The notes beneath the pieces were generated by a model that was given only the letters and a program-made list of their open reading frames with translations, did no database searches and had not been told where the DNA came from. Positions 45,581 to 57,512 of a stretch of 64,000 nt of DNA are shown one piece after another. The DNA lies in NCBI GenBank assembly GCA_033060915.1, contig CM065397.1:25861001-25925000 (forward strand), written 5' to 3'. Position 1 is the first letter of the stretch, and every line of letters begins with the position of its first letter. The stretch comes from Euryodendron excelsum (lineage: Eukaryota > Streptophyta > Magnoliopsida > Ericales > Pentaphylacaceae). A program made the position numbers and the translations under genes.

Positions 45581-46650
45581 CAATTTTTTGAAACCCAGAC
45601 TGTTGAGTGAACCGGAAAATGTTGTAGGTCAAAGGTTACTGGTTCAACCGTGAGTTTAACCGAAATTGAACTGTGATGTCATAATTATATGTGAAATAAT
45701 AAAAAAGAAATTGATAAAAGTACTAAAAATAAAATGTATTGGATTGTTTCTCTTCCAGTGTTATTTTTTAAAAAATGTCAAATAATTCTAAAGAACTGGA
45801 AGGACACCTACATAGCTAGTAAGTATAATGACACAAATAAAGCTACAACAAACTCGAGAAAGTCATCAAATAAAGCTACAGCAACTTTCTTGTTGTGTGG
45901 TCATGTGGACAACCCTATGGATTCCATCCTTTTTTGCACAACTATAAAGGACAGATCAGTAAAGAACAGATATCAAGACAAACACATACATAAACCTCTA
46001 TACATTACATATACATATATACATCAATACACAAAAACCTAAAGAGAAGAGCAGAGAGAGGAGGGATATTGTGTAGGTGCTGATGAGAAGACCGAGAGGA
46101 GGGTGGTATTGATAAGATCCTTCAAGTTAGATCCTTCAAAAGACCAGGCATACATTAGTGTATACTTATGGATACATAAAGAGAGAGGGCAAATCAGCGA
46201 GGTAGTGGAGAAAGGTCGGAAATGCAAATGACGGCGTCGAATGAAAACCTCCAGCCAGCACTGAAGACAACACCAGAAACTACCAGTGAGTCTCCCACAA
46301 CTCCAAATCTATGGCTTCAAAGAGTACAATAATACTTGTTTGGGAGAGTGAGATGTACCCGGAGTTGCCGACTCTCTGGAGCATGGAGAGTGGAGACTGG
46401 AGGCATCGTTCGTTGGGTGCTGAAACAAAGAAACTGAAAGCCTAAAGTTTTGCCTTTCATGGTGTTGCTAAACCAGCTGGTCCAAGTGAACCATGAACAG
46501 ATGGTTTACACCGGATGCCCGTTCAACTGTGGTTCTTATGGTTTTGGCTGGTTTTTACTCTAGTCCGGGTTTAAGGGTTTGACCGGACTGTTTCTTGGAC
46601 CAGTCAACGGTTCAACCAGTTGAACTGGCCGGTCCTTTTTTAAAACATTG
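45581..46650. mobile_element. hAT-like non-autonomous element with 8-bp TSD
   Basis: Left end CAATTTTTTGAAACCCAGAC; complement of the right end CAATGTTTTAAAAAAGGACC. The perfect 8-bp duplication TTTTTAAG flanks it (45,573-45,580 and 46,651-46,658). Subterminal regions carry GGTTCAACC, GTTGAACTGG and GACCGG motifs. No transposase frame. The 8-bp duplication and the CAATG termini point to the hAT superfamily. Confidence 0.82.
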
Positions 46651-46658
46651 TTTTTAAG

Positions 46659-47715
46659 CTTCAATGTAACATAATTGTGAAGTCACTTTTAGTGTGATGC
46701 AAAGGTTATAAACCACTGAATTATCAAAAACCAAAAAACTGAATTGTTGTTGTGGATGTTCCCAGAAAATAGGTTTGCATCCACTAAGGTCTTGTGATCA
46801 GACAAATGAAAAATAACTCACCCTTCTTAATTCATCCAGAACCCACGTAGACTAGGAATTTTTACTCAGTAAAAAGTCTTGGACACTGAACAAAGCACTC
46901 CTGTCACAAATTGGGAACAATTGTATTAGATACTAGTATGCTACAACTAGAGAAAGAAATTTAGAAAAACTACTTAGTTCTAAGCCATTTGAAGTAGGAT
47001 CATTTCAAACGACTACTTAAAAGGCTTGACCATTTTTGAACCATTAGATATCTTTTATGAAAGGATAAACTGTTTTGTTTGATTGGTGTTATTTTTTACA
47101 TACTAGTGGTCTTTTCTCTGATTAGTAACAATGTTGATATTGTTACGCATTATTCTTGCTGTTTAGAGGTTTAAGTGTGAGGTTGGAATTGTGCACAGCC
47201 TACCTTGTAATTCTTTCTCTAAATTGGACTAGGGTTAGAAAACTAGTAGTAACATTTTATTCTCACTTTCACCGTCCATGTACATGGCCCTTAATCATCT
47301 TAAGGAACGTAAATTTTTCTTTCCTAGACTTTTGAAGTAAGATGGAGTTATTTGCATATGGATTATATCTCATGTTCATGCCTTGTAAAAAACCAGTATA
47401 ACTGCATCAGTTATTACAAGGCCACTTGAGAAATGTAAAAAAATGCCCAAACATGAATTTGAAAGAAACAAAAATTCTGTTATTGATCCATGATCAAATG
47501 GAGAAACTTGCATGCCAGGTTTGGCATTTGGTTCATCATTGCTGCATCCTTGCTGCTTGTTTGTTTATTTGTCTGCTCTTCTGTGTTGCTGTGAGCTCGT
47601 TAATGTTGAAATTCCATGAGTATGAAATGTTAATTTGGAAGAGAAAGAGAGAGGGAGAGATAGGGAGGGCAATGTTCCTTATGGACTATGGATATAGTGA
47701 AAGTTTGTGTGTATG

Positions 47716-47754
<39 letters not shown>

Positions 47755-47987
47755 AGAGAGATCTAGTTTAGCCACGCACAAACAGGGGTTAGATTTTAGG
47801 GTTAATTTCACCTAGATCTCCTGTGGTTTTGTGCATCGGCATCCCCACTACCTTTTGAAAATAGGCACTTACATCCTCTACCATCAATACGCGTGAACTA
47901 CTGTTACATTCTAAGGGTGTTTTAGCCTTTTTACATCACACTTTCTCTTTCTGATAGTTTGACTAACACTGACTGACCCTCTCATGT

Positions 47988-48023
<36 letters not shown>

Positions 48024-48519
48024 TTTTTTTCACATTAATCTCTTTCTCTTTCTGGCTGAGACAACAGCTCACCCTTTCCCCTACTACTCCCACCTTCCCT
48101 ACACCAGTCCCCGCAAACCTTCACTCCGTCCTCCACCTAACCCGCAAAACGGACACATAATCATGCTAGCGGCCTAAAATGGCCTGATTCGAATCAGCCT
48201 TATAGGGTCATTTCGAGACCAACCACACCCTGGCCTACAACCCACAGGCCCTTCTACTGGTCAAAACGAACAAAAAACACCTCAAAACGGCCATACACCC
48301 ATGCTATTGGCCTATAGTGGCCCGATTTGACCTCCCTCTGGGTCGAGCGAGCCAACCTCCATGCCTTCCCCCACCCTTACTGCCACTCTCTACCCTTCCC
48401 CGCCACCCCCCTCTATACTCCACCCTTCTTGGTGCTGCTTCAGCACAGCAGATCCTAAGTTACAAATTACTTGTCAATAAGACAATCTAAGCCAAATGCT
48501 ATGAGTTTGTGTGTGACAG
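46659..48519. other. Intergenic DNA with microsatellites
   Basis: GA tract at 47,720-47,750 and CT tract at 47,990-48,021. A single MITE-like end, GGGTTAATTTCACCTAGATC (47,799-47,818), has no visible partner. No gene is recognised. Confidence 0.5.
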
Positions 48520-48801
48520 GTACAAATTGAGGTTGCAGTGGCCAAAAACAAAAAAGAAAAAGGTCCAACCATATCTGAAGAGGCAAAGAAGCAAGGGGTC
48601 GCATTGCTGGTTTTAGGGCAGAAGAAGCATTGCAAGACACGGTGCCTCTTGATGACAGGGGCAGGGAACCAGGTAGGTGGTGAGCCGATGGAGTACCGTA
48701 TCTAGAATTCCAGTTGCATTGAGATTGCAGTGAGGAGTAAAAGTAGGAAGCTTGGAGGGTATTTGATCAGGACAAAGAGTCACAAGATTTCCGGCTCTTA
48801 G
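48520..48801 (+). pseudogene. Orphan 3' exon of a universal-stress-protein-like gene, with stop codon
   Basis: After an acceptor-like GTGTGTGACAG the frame reads VQIEVAVAKNKKEKGPTISE, then EAKKQGVALLVLGQKKHC, VGGEPMEYRI, an in-frame TAG (48,703-48,705), NSSCIEIAVRSKSRKLGGYL and a terminal stop. This resembles the C-terminal half of plant adenine-nucleotide alpha-hydrolase-like (UspA-fold) proteins, where GPTIVEEAKKQ...LLVLGQ and AVR.KS.KLGGYLI are typical (from memory). The stop replaces a residue that is probably Gln in relatives. No upstream exons were found, so it is a fragment or processed remnant. Confidence 0.65.
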
Positions 48802-50686
48802 CTTAATCACTGTCAGCATAGTTTTCCTCCTCATTTGTATCTATCAAACTCAATTTGCTGGTCCATATTTTTGGGATAAAATGAAACTATCCTACCAGCA
48901 CTCATCATTTGCATCTATGATTTAAAGGCTTAGCAATGTGTGGCATATCACTTGAATGGATAGCATTTTCCTTTTTCTTCCATGACCAGCATATGCATTT
49001 ATATGGCTTTGGTATGCTGTCTCCAGCTATGCTAATTTCATTACTCAATGACACCTCACTTTTTGCCAATGTTGTATCTCAAAATTCCATAACATACATA
49101 TGTTTTTCTCTTTATTTGTAAATGTATGTATATATATGTATAAGGGTTTTTTCATTATTTTTTTTTTTTTTTTTTTTTTTGTCTCTAATAGTCTCAATGA
49201 AGGCACACAATAATCTTTAAATTTAGTATATCAAACATGTTAGATAGGTGTTGAACTGATTGGACAATAACTTGAATGTATGTTATTATCATGTACAAAT
49301 TGAATTTTGTGTTTTTTTTCTATGTTTCATATATCTTTTCTGGTTTAGTTGAATATGATGCCATCATGTAATATTGTGTGTTAAGGAAAGTACGTGGCAA
49401 TACGTTTTGCTGAGAGTGTGTTAGTATTACAATATTTTGGCTTTTACAATAGGTTATATGAACATTGGAGCAACTACATTTTCCTTTTATTTTTTTTATT
49501 TCAAATGGAGAGTAGATTCATAAATTCACATGGTCAAATTGGTCAACCAACGAAAATAACCAAATGGAGCTGGCCCCTGAAAACTCTTGACTTAGACCCT
49601 ATGATTATTCAGCTGTTCAGGCTAAAACAAAAAATTCCTCCTCATGGACCCAAAAAAAAAAAAAAAGCAGCACCAAACTTCAAGTAATGCCACCTGGCCC
49701 AGCTTTTTATATCTGTTGTGGCCCTTATTCACAGTTTTCCTAATAGACGTGTGCTTTCCCTCTTTCTTTCACCCTCCACAACTTCCCATGCATTATTTAG
49801 TACGTAGTGAACATTCTCACAATTTTCATATATAACAAAAGTTACAGAAGTTCGAGTAATACTAAAAGTGAAATGGCACCTCTGATTAGTGATAACTTGG
49901 GTATTACTTTGGAGAACGTGCCAAACTTCAAACCTCAGTATCTGTTAAAAAAAAGAAAAGAAAAGAAAACAGAACATACAAGGCAAAAAAAAAACAATGT
50001 CTTGAGTTTCATATTCTCTAAATCTATCACACTAATATCCAATCGAGAAAAATAATGCTTTTGTCTATGACATAAAAATGTTCTCATCCCACTTGTCCAA
50101 TTACACTCATTCCAAGAAGAGCTACAATCCACTTGGGGTAAATGGCAAGAGATCCATAGGATGTCACAAGGTTTATTTGAATTCTACTATTATGATAAAA
50201 AAAAGTGAATGCATTCACGAAAGAAAAAAAATTAAAAGTATTATGATGTAATAGACCTTAAAAGAACATATATTTTAACTTAATACATAGAAACATGATG
50301 ATACAATTTTACTAGAATAGACCTTTCTAATATTAAAAATTGAAGTACTTCGATAACACTTGGCAGTTGGCACATGGGTAAGAAGAAAAGAGACCTTACT
50401 TTGGCACCCCCACCAAGAAATTTCTAGATCCACCAGTGGCTGGGCTAATTCATACTTATTTTCCATCTTTCTTGGGATGGAATGATAATTTTCATAGTCC
50501 ATTTTAGAGAAGGATGACAATGTGCATGACTAATTTGCTGAAGCCAGTAAAACAGAATTGGTGCTTACTGTTTCCGGGATTGGTTTGACAAATAACAAAA
50601 GCAAGGAATCAATCAGCCAAACCTGATCTGACTGTCAGTCCATAATGCAGCAACAGTTATAATGATAGCTAGATACTAGTTTCATA
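48802..50686. other. Intergenic DNA without recognised gene
   Basis: A T25-like run is at 49,158-49,181. Short ORFs are compositionally non-coding. Confidence 0.5.
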
Positions 50687-50695
50687 TTATTTATA

Positions 50696-51237
50696 GGGTT
50701 AATTACACTTTGCACCCCTGCACTGTATACCCAATCCCACTTCAGAACTTTCAGTTTCAATTGTAATAATAAGCCCTTACACTCCTATTTTGTTGCAATG
50801 TCAATTTTTTACCAACTTTCGTTTAGAAAATAGACGAAAAATTCGCATATGACAACCACGTTGCTTTTTTAAAAGACAGAGATGTAAAATCATGCTTCTT
50901 CCTAATAATCTACTACAAATTTCCCTCAAATCACTCCAAAATCATGAGTATAATCAGCTTTGTAATGTATATAATATAATTAAACTTCATGTAGAAACTC
51001 TCAATTCAACTCATGCAATGCGAGTAGGTCTTTGGGAAGGAAAATAATTGAATTTTACATATTTGTCCCTTGAAAAGGCCATGTGGTTATCACATGTGAA
51101 TTTTCTAACAATTTCCCAAACAAAAGGTTGACATTGCAACAAATAAAAAACGTAAGGGCTTAATTGTTACAATTGAAAGTGAAGATCCTAAAGTGAGATT
51201 TAGTACAAAGTGCAGATGTGCAAAGTGTAATTAACCC
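50696..51237. mobile_element. 542-bp MITE with 9-bp TSD (Mutator-like)
   Basis: Left end GGGTTAATTACACTTTGCAC; complement of the right end GGGTTAATTACACTTTGCAC. The inverted similarity goes on inward (CTTTCAGTTTCAATTGTAA and its counterpart). The flanking duplication TTATTTATA occurs at 50,687-50,695 and 51,238-51,246. Non-coding. It resembles the 41,174 element in termini (GGGTAATTATACTTT), so the two may belong to one broad family. Confidence 0.9.
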
Positions 51238-51687
51238 TTATTTATATTAGATAGTTGGATGGTCAAACCTATTTAAATTAGATTCTTCAAGAAAACAAGG
51301 ATAACTAGATACTGGTTAATTGATATAGGAATTAGTGTTATGTAATGCCCAATGTTTCAACGAATTGGTTAGAAATGAAAGAATGATGTTGGTTAATCTT
51401 GTGACACAACTTCATTTGTAGAGCTTGAATCTATGTTACCTGGAACTCGGACTGTTCAGATACATGGAACGGAAACGAGAACGTAGTACACTACATGTTC
51501 TAAAATATGGTATGCCAAGGGAAAACTTGTATAAAATATACTATTAGAATTAATATATATCTAGAAGAATTTTCTTTAACATTTAGACATTTAATAAAAC
51601 ATAATTCATGTTTTTCAAATTAATCATCTAAAAAGATATTTTACAAGTATTATGGCTATTTTTTTGCATATTATTATGCCAAAATTC

Positions 51688-52149
51688 CTAAGAAGCATGG
51701 ACACATCAACATAGTAATTTTCAAAAAATGCAGCTCACGACACGGCAAGGACACGATAAAAAAATATATTTTTATATTTTTTATGTCGTATACACAAAAA
51801 TTTAAAAAGAAAAAAAGTAAAAAATATATAAGATAATACTAATTAAAATTAAAAAATAACATATTTCTCTACTTAATTAGCAAGAAATCGTTTACAATTA
51901 GTCAATTACACTGCATCAAAAATAATAAAGTAAACAAACACATCAACAAAAATAAAAGTTGTTCCATTCAATACATAAAACTATAAAGTCATAAAGTACA
52001 CAAAACATTAAAACACCATTACACTTTATCAACTGTCCTTCATCATCCAATATGAAATTCATAAAGCGCACACAAAAGAAATTAACTATAGATATCAGTA
52101 GCATACACTTCTTCTTCTTCTTCTTCTTCTGCAATTTGATAAACTAGGG

Positions 52150-52216
<67 letters not shown>

Positions 52217-52490
52217 TTAGTTTGACAAAGATCTGCCCTCTTTTTCTTTATTTTCCAATTATAAAGTTTTTTTATTTACAAAATGAATCGCATTTTTTGC
52301 TTTGAAAATTTATAATTGAGCCCCCACTGTGTCCCTAAAGTGTCCAAAATAGAACACGCGTGTCCAAGACGTGTCTGTGGAGTATCTGATTTAAAAAAAA
52401 TAATAATAAAAAATCGGACATGTAAAATGGAATATCCGACACGTGTCCGACACAGGTACGACTCCTCCAACGGAGTGTCTGTGCTTTCTA
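51688..52490. mobile_element. Dispersed non-autonomous TIR element, copy 2
   Basis: Same layout as 44,310-44,995: CTAAGAAGCATGGACAC start, AT-rich middle with TACATAAAACTATAAAGTCA, TTCTTCTTCTTC tract and GTGTCC-rich end finishing GTCTGTGCTTTCTA. The flanks are similar (CAAAATTC and CAAAATTT). It has gained a long CT microsatellite at 52,155-52,213. Confidence 0.72.
52155..52213 (+). repeat. CT microsatellite (about 29 units)
   Basis: Uninterrupted CT dinucleotides inside copy 2 of the dispersed element; absent from copy 1. Confidence 0.95.
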
Positions 52491-53237
52491 ACAAAATTTT
52501 ATTCTTCCAATATTTTGGTTCATCATAATTGACTTTTTTCCTTGTTAACTGACCTTTAAAGGCATAAATTGAAAAAAAGCTTGGGAACACTAAATTTACC
52601 ATTTTGAAACGTTAGAGAACTAGGTTTCGGAATACTGTTTAAAAAACGTAAATCGCAAGGGTAGTTGAGTATTATGGTAACACAGGCTTGAACACTGAAT
52701 TAGCTAGACATGACAACTTTGATGCAATACAGTTCAGGACTAGAATGCTTCTGAATAGGATCACTTTATGGCTTATAGTAGAATCCATGTGAATCTTCTG
52801 TATTTAGTAGCTTGTACTTATTTTAAGTGTTTGTTGCTTAGAAAACTGAACTAGAATGAAAAAAATAATGACTAAAAACCAAAAATAAGCAACTGCTTTT
52901 GCCACTTAGCAGGCTTGGTGAGAGGAGAGGACATGCTTTCTTTTCGGTATAAGGAAGTCTTTATCCAAGCAATGAAGAATATGACTTGTTCAAAAGTCCT
53001 AAGATCATGGGACCCATCATCAAATGTCCTAGGATCATGGGATTAGCAATATAAAGAGTACAAGGTACTTTTATCCCTTTTCTTTGTCTTTTGAATTTGT
53101 AATAAGCCTATATTTTGCAAATTTCTTTTTATATATTCATACGTAGGACAGTAAGCGAGATTAGAAAAAATATAAATGTTTTGGATTTCACTAGTGAGGA
53201 ATAATCACTCTTCCTCTAACACCAACCACCCCCACCC

Positions 53238-53274
<37 letters not shown>

Positions 53275-54427
53275 GGGGTGGCCCCGGGCCAAAAAAAAAC
53301 TCTCCATTCTTCACTTTATTGCAAATCAGCAACCATTACTAACAGTAACCTTGGAAATAATGCATAATTTTATCTTTTGATACTTTAAACCTTTACATTA
53401 TCTTTCACTATACCTTGGTTCGTCATTGTCTACACATAACTAAAATTTAAACAACAGATATAGGATCGATCCACAGACCATGAATCACAGTTTTTCCATC
53501 AAGTGTCAGTCATCCAAACTAGTCACCTATACCGTAGAATGATACAATCCAAAGCCAAGAGAATATGCAGAATACTGAGAAAGATGCGTACCCTCACTTT
53601 GCTTGACACAATTATATGGACCAACCCACCATCAATGTTCATAACATATAATGAAAATAACTATTACTTTATGATCTATGAAACATCCTTTCAATCAGGT
53701 AAACATAACACAAACAACGTCAATGTTTCATATCTCTACACATCGAGCTGAATATTACATCAAATAAACAAAGCCATGTTCTACAATAAGATAAAATTAC
53801 TAATTTACTACAGAAAATTTCAACTACCTTGTGGGTCCTATCTATTGAACCTATTGTTTCAAAAGGTGTGTAGAGTTTCATATATTTAAACTTTGATCTT
53901 AGAATAAAATTATAATCAAGTCAACATTTGTTATTCTATACAAAAAAAAATATATATATATATATAACAAAATACTAGTCTAAAATGCTGAAATAAAAAT
54001 TGCAAATGGCACATTAGGATAAAGGCATACCTGCTGAAGAAGCATATGAAGGCAACTGCGGATACAAGCGGAAACCCATCACTGTCATACGTTAAATTTA
54101 CGCCATGATCAGCAAACTCAATGAACAGAGGCAGCTAAGGATGTGACTGGGTTGGACTAACAATTAATTAATAAATCGCTTGTATGGCTGTCTCCTCCGT
54201 CCAGAAAACAAGGCACTAAAGCTTTTTTTCTGAAACCAAGGCAAATCGGTATTTGGGATGACCAGATACAGTAACAAGTATGAACTCGGCCTGAACTACT
54301 CCATAGAAATTCCTGAATAGCCCCTTAAATACAAGATCAGTAACAAACAAGGCAAATGGGGCAACATTTTTGAGAAACTGACTATTATCAGTGCCTGTGC
54401 ATTAAAAACGTTGGCTAATGCGCATCC
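52491..54427. other. Intergenic DNA including a 34-C homopolymer
   Basis: 53,239-53,272 is an uninterrupted run of C, preceded by CCACCCCCACCCA and followed by TCGGGGTGGCCCCGGGCC. An AT microsatellite is at 53,950-53,966. No gene is seen. Confidence 0.7.
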
Positions 54428-56075
54428 TTATTTGTCCCTTCCTTTCCATATCTGATAAAGGTCAAATGCCCTGTCAAGATCTCTCATCTTGCAGTACTTT
54501 TTCATGAGTATTAGAAAAGGAACATGATCAATGGGTAAACCAGACATCTGTATCTTGGTAAAAAGTTTTTCTGCCTCCTTTATTTTACCTTGTATGCAAT
54601 AACCTTTAATGAGTTCGGTATAAGTAATGATATCTGGATCGTAACCTCTCCTCAGCATTTCATCACATAACTGGAGCACAGAACAAATATGTCCAATGTT
54701 ACAAGCAGCACCTACCAACAGATTATAAGTGACCAAATCAGGGAAAAGACCATTCAAGAGCATATCCTTCTTTAGAGAATAAGCTTCAACAATTTTTCAT
54801 CCTTTTATATGTGCATGGATCAAGGCATTATAAGTAAATATGTTTGGTAAGACGTCAAATGCCACCATTTGATCTCTAATGGAGAAAGCTTTCTGTATAT
54901 CTCCACATCTCCCATAGCCATTAATTATGGCATTCCAAAGGAGAGGCCCAGGTACAATTGAATTCTCTAACATACATAGAAGAAACTCATTAGCCTTAAC
55001 TACATCCCCCTGAATACAGAGGCCTTGAATGAGCATTTTATATGATATTTGATCAGGAGAAACACCCATTCTTGACATAACTTTGTGGACATAACAAGCC
55101 TCATCCGTCTTTCCTTCCTTAAAAAGCGCACTTATAAGAGTATTATAAGTGAAGACATCGGGAAGAAGACCACTTTTAAACATTTCAGATAAGAATTTAT
55201 AGGCAAAGGTCACATCTCAACTCAAACAAAATCCATGAATAACAACATTATATCCAACAACATCCACTTGTGTATCCTTTCGGAACATCTCATCCCAAAA
55301 AGCAAGATCTTGAACCTTACCTCCGTTCTTAAAGTAACCATCCATGAGTATTGTTGAAGTGATTAAATTTGAGCTTTCCTTAGTCACAATTTTCATCTAA
55401 TAGCTCTTTAAGAAGCTTCCTAGCATCCTCCAATAGTCCTTTCTTGCAAAGTGCATGTACAAGAATGTTACAGGTAACTCTATTTGGCATAATACCACAA
55501 TTTCCCATTGTAGAGAAAAGATCGAGAGCTCTATCCACGTTATTAACAAGGCAATAACCCTTCACTAAAGTGTTGTAGGTGGCACAGTTGGGAGTCGGAC
55601 CCTGATATAACATCTCTGCAACAAGCCAATCTGCCTTCTCCAATTCACCACTTTTGCAAAGTCCATTTAATAGGTAATTGTGTGTAATAACATCGGGAAT
55701 TGCACTATTCCAAATCATCTTGTTCCAAAGCCAAAGGCCTGCTCCCAACTTACATTCCAAACACAAAGCCCTAATAATGGCTACATGTTGAGTGTAATTG
55801 GCTTCAAAAGTGCAGCCATTGAGGCCTATATGTGCCCAGGATATGCTTTCCCTACAAAGTTCATGGAAGCTAATAAGGAAGCTATCATACATGTGAAAAT
55901 TTAGAAACACTTTATTTAGTTTACAGAAACTGCAAATATTCAAAATACATGATTTTCCTATCAAGATACAGCTCCACAACGAAGTGTATTGCTGGACAAT
56001 CGATTTGTTTCGCACACCAAAAAATGGAAGCTCATGCAAGTTCAAACCAACACCCTCAATTACAGGTACGAACAT
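54428..56075 (-). pseudogene. Pentatricopeptide repeat (PPR, P-class) protein pseudogene
   Basis: PPR proteins bind organellar RNA. On the - strand at least ten 35-residue repeats are readable, for example PDVITHNYLLNGLCKSGELE, PNCATYNTLVKGYCLVNNVD, LPDVFTYNTLISALFKEGKT, VLPNIFTYNALIHAHIKG and DPDIITYTELIKGYCIQGKI. The frame is broken: a TAA with an apparent frameshift near 55,360-55,385, an in-frame TGA just upstream of 55,213, and an in-frame TGA at 54,797-54,799 between HIKG and KIVEAYSL. The C-terminal end is WKGRDK. The N-terminal part (56,075-55,880) is poorly PPR-like. No transposon interrupts it. It resembles At5g24830-type PPR proteins from memory, so it is probably an inactivated single-copy gene. 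Confidence 0.85.
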
Positions 56076-56220
56076 TTTAAACTTCTAACTCTAGAGAAAT
56101 TCAAGTATCAAAACAAAAATTAATGCAAATGCAATTATTAATAAAAAAAAATATATACATAGAAAATATTGCAAAGCTGCAATATTAAGTTCATCTTTGT
56201 AATGGAAGGACTACAATCTA

Positions 56221-56493
56221 TTATTTTCCAACGAGCCATTTCAAAATTTTATAAAATGGAATCTCTGACCTCTTCGTTTTCAAGTTATCTTTCAGCATTG
56301 TGTCTAATACATTGAAAACTGCCCGCGAATCTCTCTTGTCATTAGAATCCCTATTTTGTGGCCAATCCTTTGTTCTTAGCTGATATTGATCACCAACGGT
56401 CTCAATGATATGTTGAAGAGCACAAGGCAGTAGCCCATCCTGCCTATAAATACTACACATATGTTCAGAAATATGGGTTGTGGTGCACACCAC
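56221..56493 (-). pseudogene. Possible 5' remnant of the PPR pseudogene
   Basis: A - strand frame ends VFNVLDTMLKDNLKTKRSEI and ILKWLVGK before a stop. It lies just upstream of the PPR repeats, on the same strand. It is plausibly the decayed N-terminal part of the same gene, but no repeat motif is visible. Confidence 0.3.
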
Positions 56494-57512
56494 TGGATAT
56501 TATGTGCACACAATTGTATGTAGAAGTCGAAAGTTGGGTGGGTACCTTTGATCGACAACATCAATATTATTGGGTTTTCCACATAAAATGTCAGCAAAAA
56601 TCTGACCGATACAGTCCTTGATCGAGTCAAGGGTTTAGATGCTGCTGTTGAAGAGTCGAAGAAGAATAGGGGATTCTTCAGTGGCTATTAATAGCTGAAA
56701 CTCCATGTCATTAGCACCAAACAGTGAGAATGTAACTAAAATCCCTAGAACATAACTATATCAATATATGTGTATAAATGTATGCGAAAGTAATATTTCC
56801 AATTCAACTGTGAGAGAGAGAGAGAGAGAGTACCGCTTGCATTTTCGGCTAAGAATTGATCAGTAAGTTCTTTGAAAAGGCACGTTCGCCACTAAATGTC
56901 AGCCAACAACAACATGGCGTAGCGATTTCCGTCAAGGTAGACGTCGTACGGCAACGTATTCAAACGGATTGACCGAGTTACCAGTCACTGGTACAACCGG
57001 GATCTAATAGTGATATTATAATTATATCATGAATATATTTTAATTTATAAATAATAAATAAAAATAGGTATTAAAATTATCCAAGCACTCAAAATGCTCC
57101 TGGAGTAATTTCAAGAAAGGAACCATGATAGTAATAGTTACGAAGACAGCAACAAGACAGGAACAGTAACAGCAATTTCAATACTACTTTCTATTTTATA
57201 GTTTTTTTTGAAGAACAACTTCAACACTATCCTTTATTTTAGTTCGTTATTTCAACTAACTCTTATATTTTAAAAAAAATTATTACATGGCATGCCATGT
57301 CATCATTGTAGTGGTGACATGGTATAATGATGCAACTTGTCACATCATCAAAAAGTGAAAATAATTTATTTTTTTTAATTAAAAGTGCCACATCAGCAAA
57401 AAAAAAAAAGAACTTGTTTTCAAGGAAATGGAAACAGAAAAAAGAAATTAATAAATGCCCTTCATACTATTAATAGTAATTGCATAATGATAAATAAATA
57501 ATTACTAAAAAA

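Noticed and set aside
47426..47815. 129-codon + strand ORF
   Set aside because: Low-complexity end encoded by a GA microsatellite and no recognisable domain.
48613..48834. - strand ORF of 73 codons
   Set aside because: Antisense of the universal-stress-protein-like pseudo-exon.
53176..53367. Poly-proline ORF
   Set aside because: Produced by the C homopolymer.
55680..55904. + strand ORF opposite the PPR repeats
   Set aside because: Antisense shadow of the PPR pseudogene.
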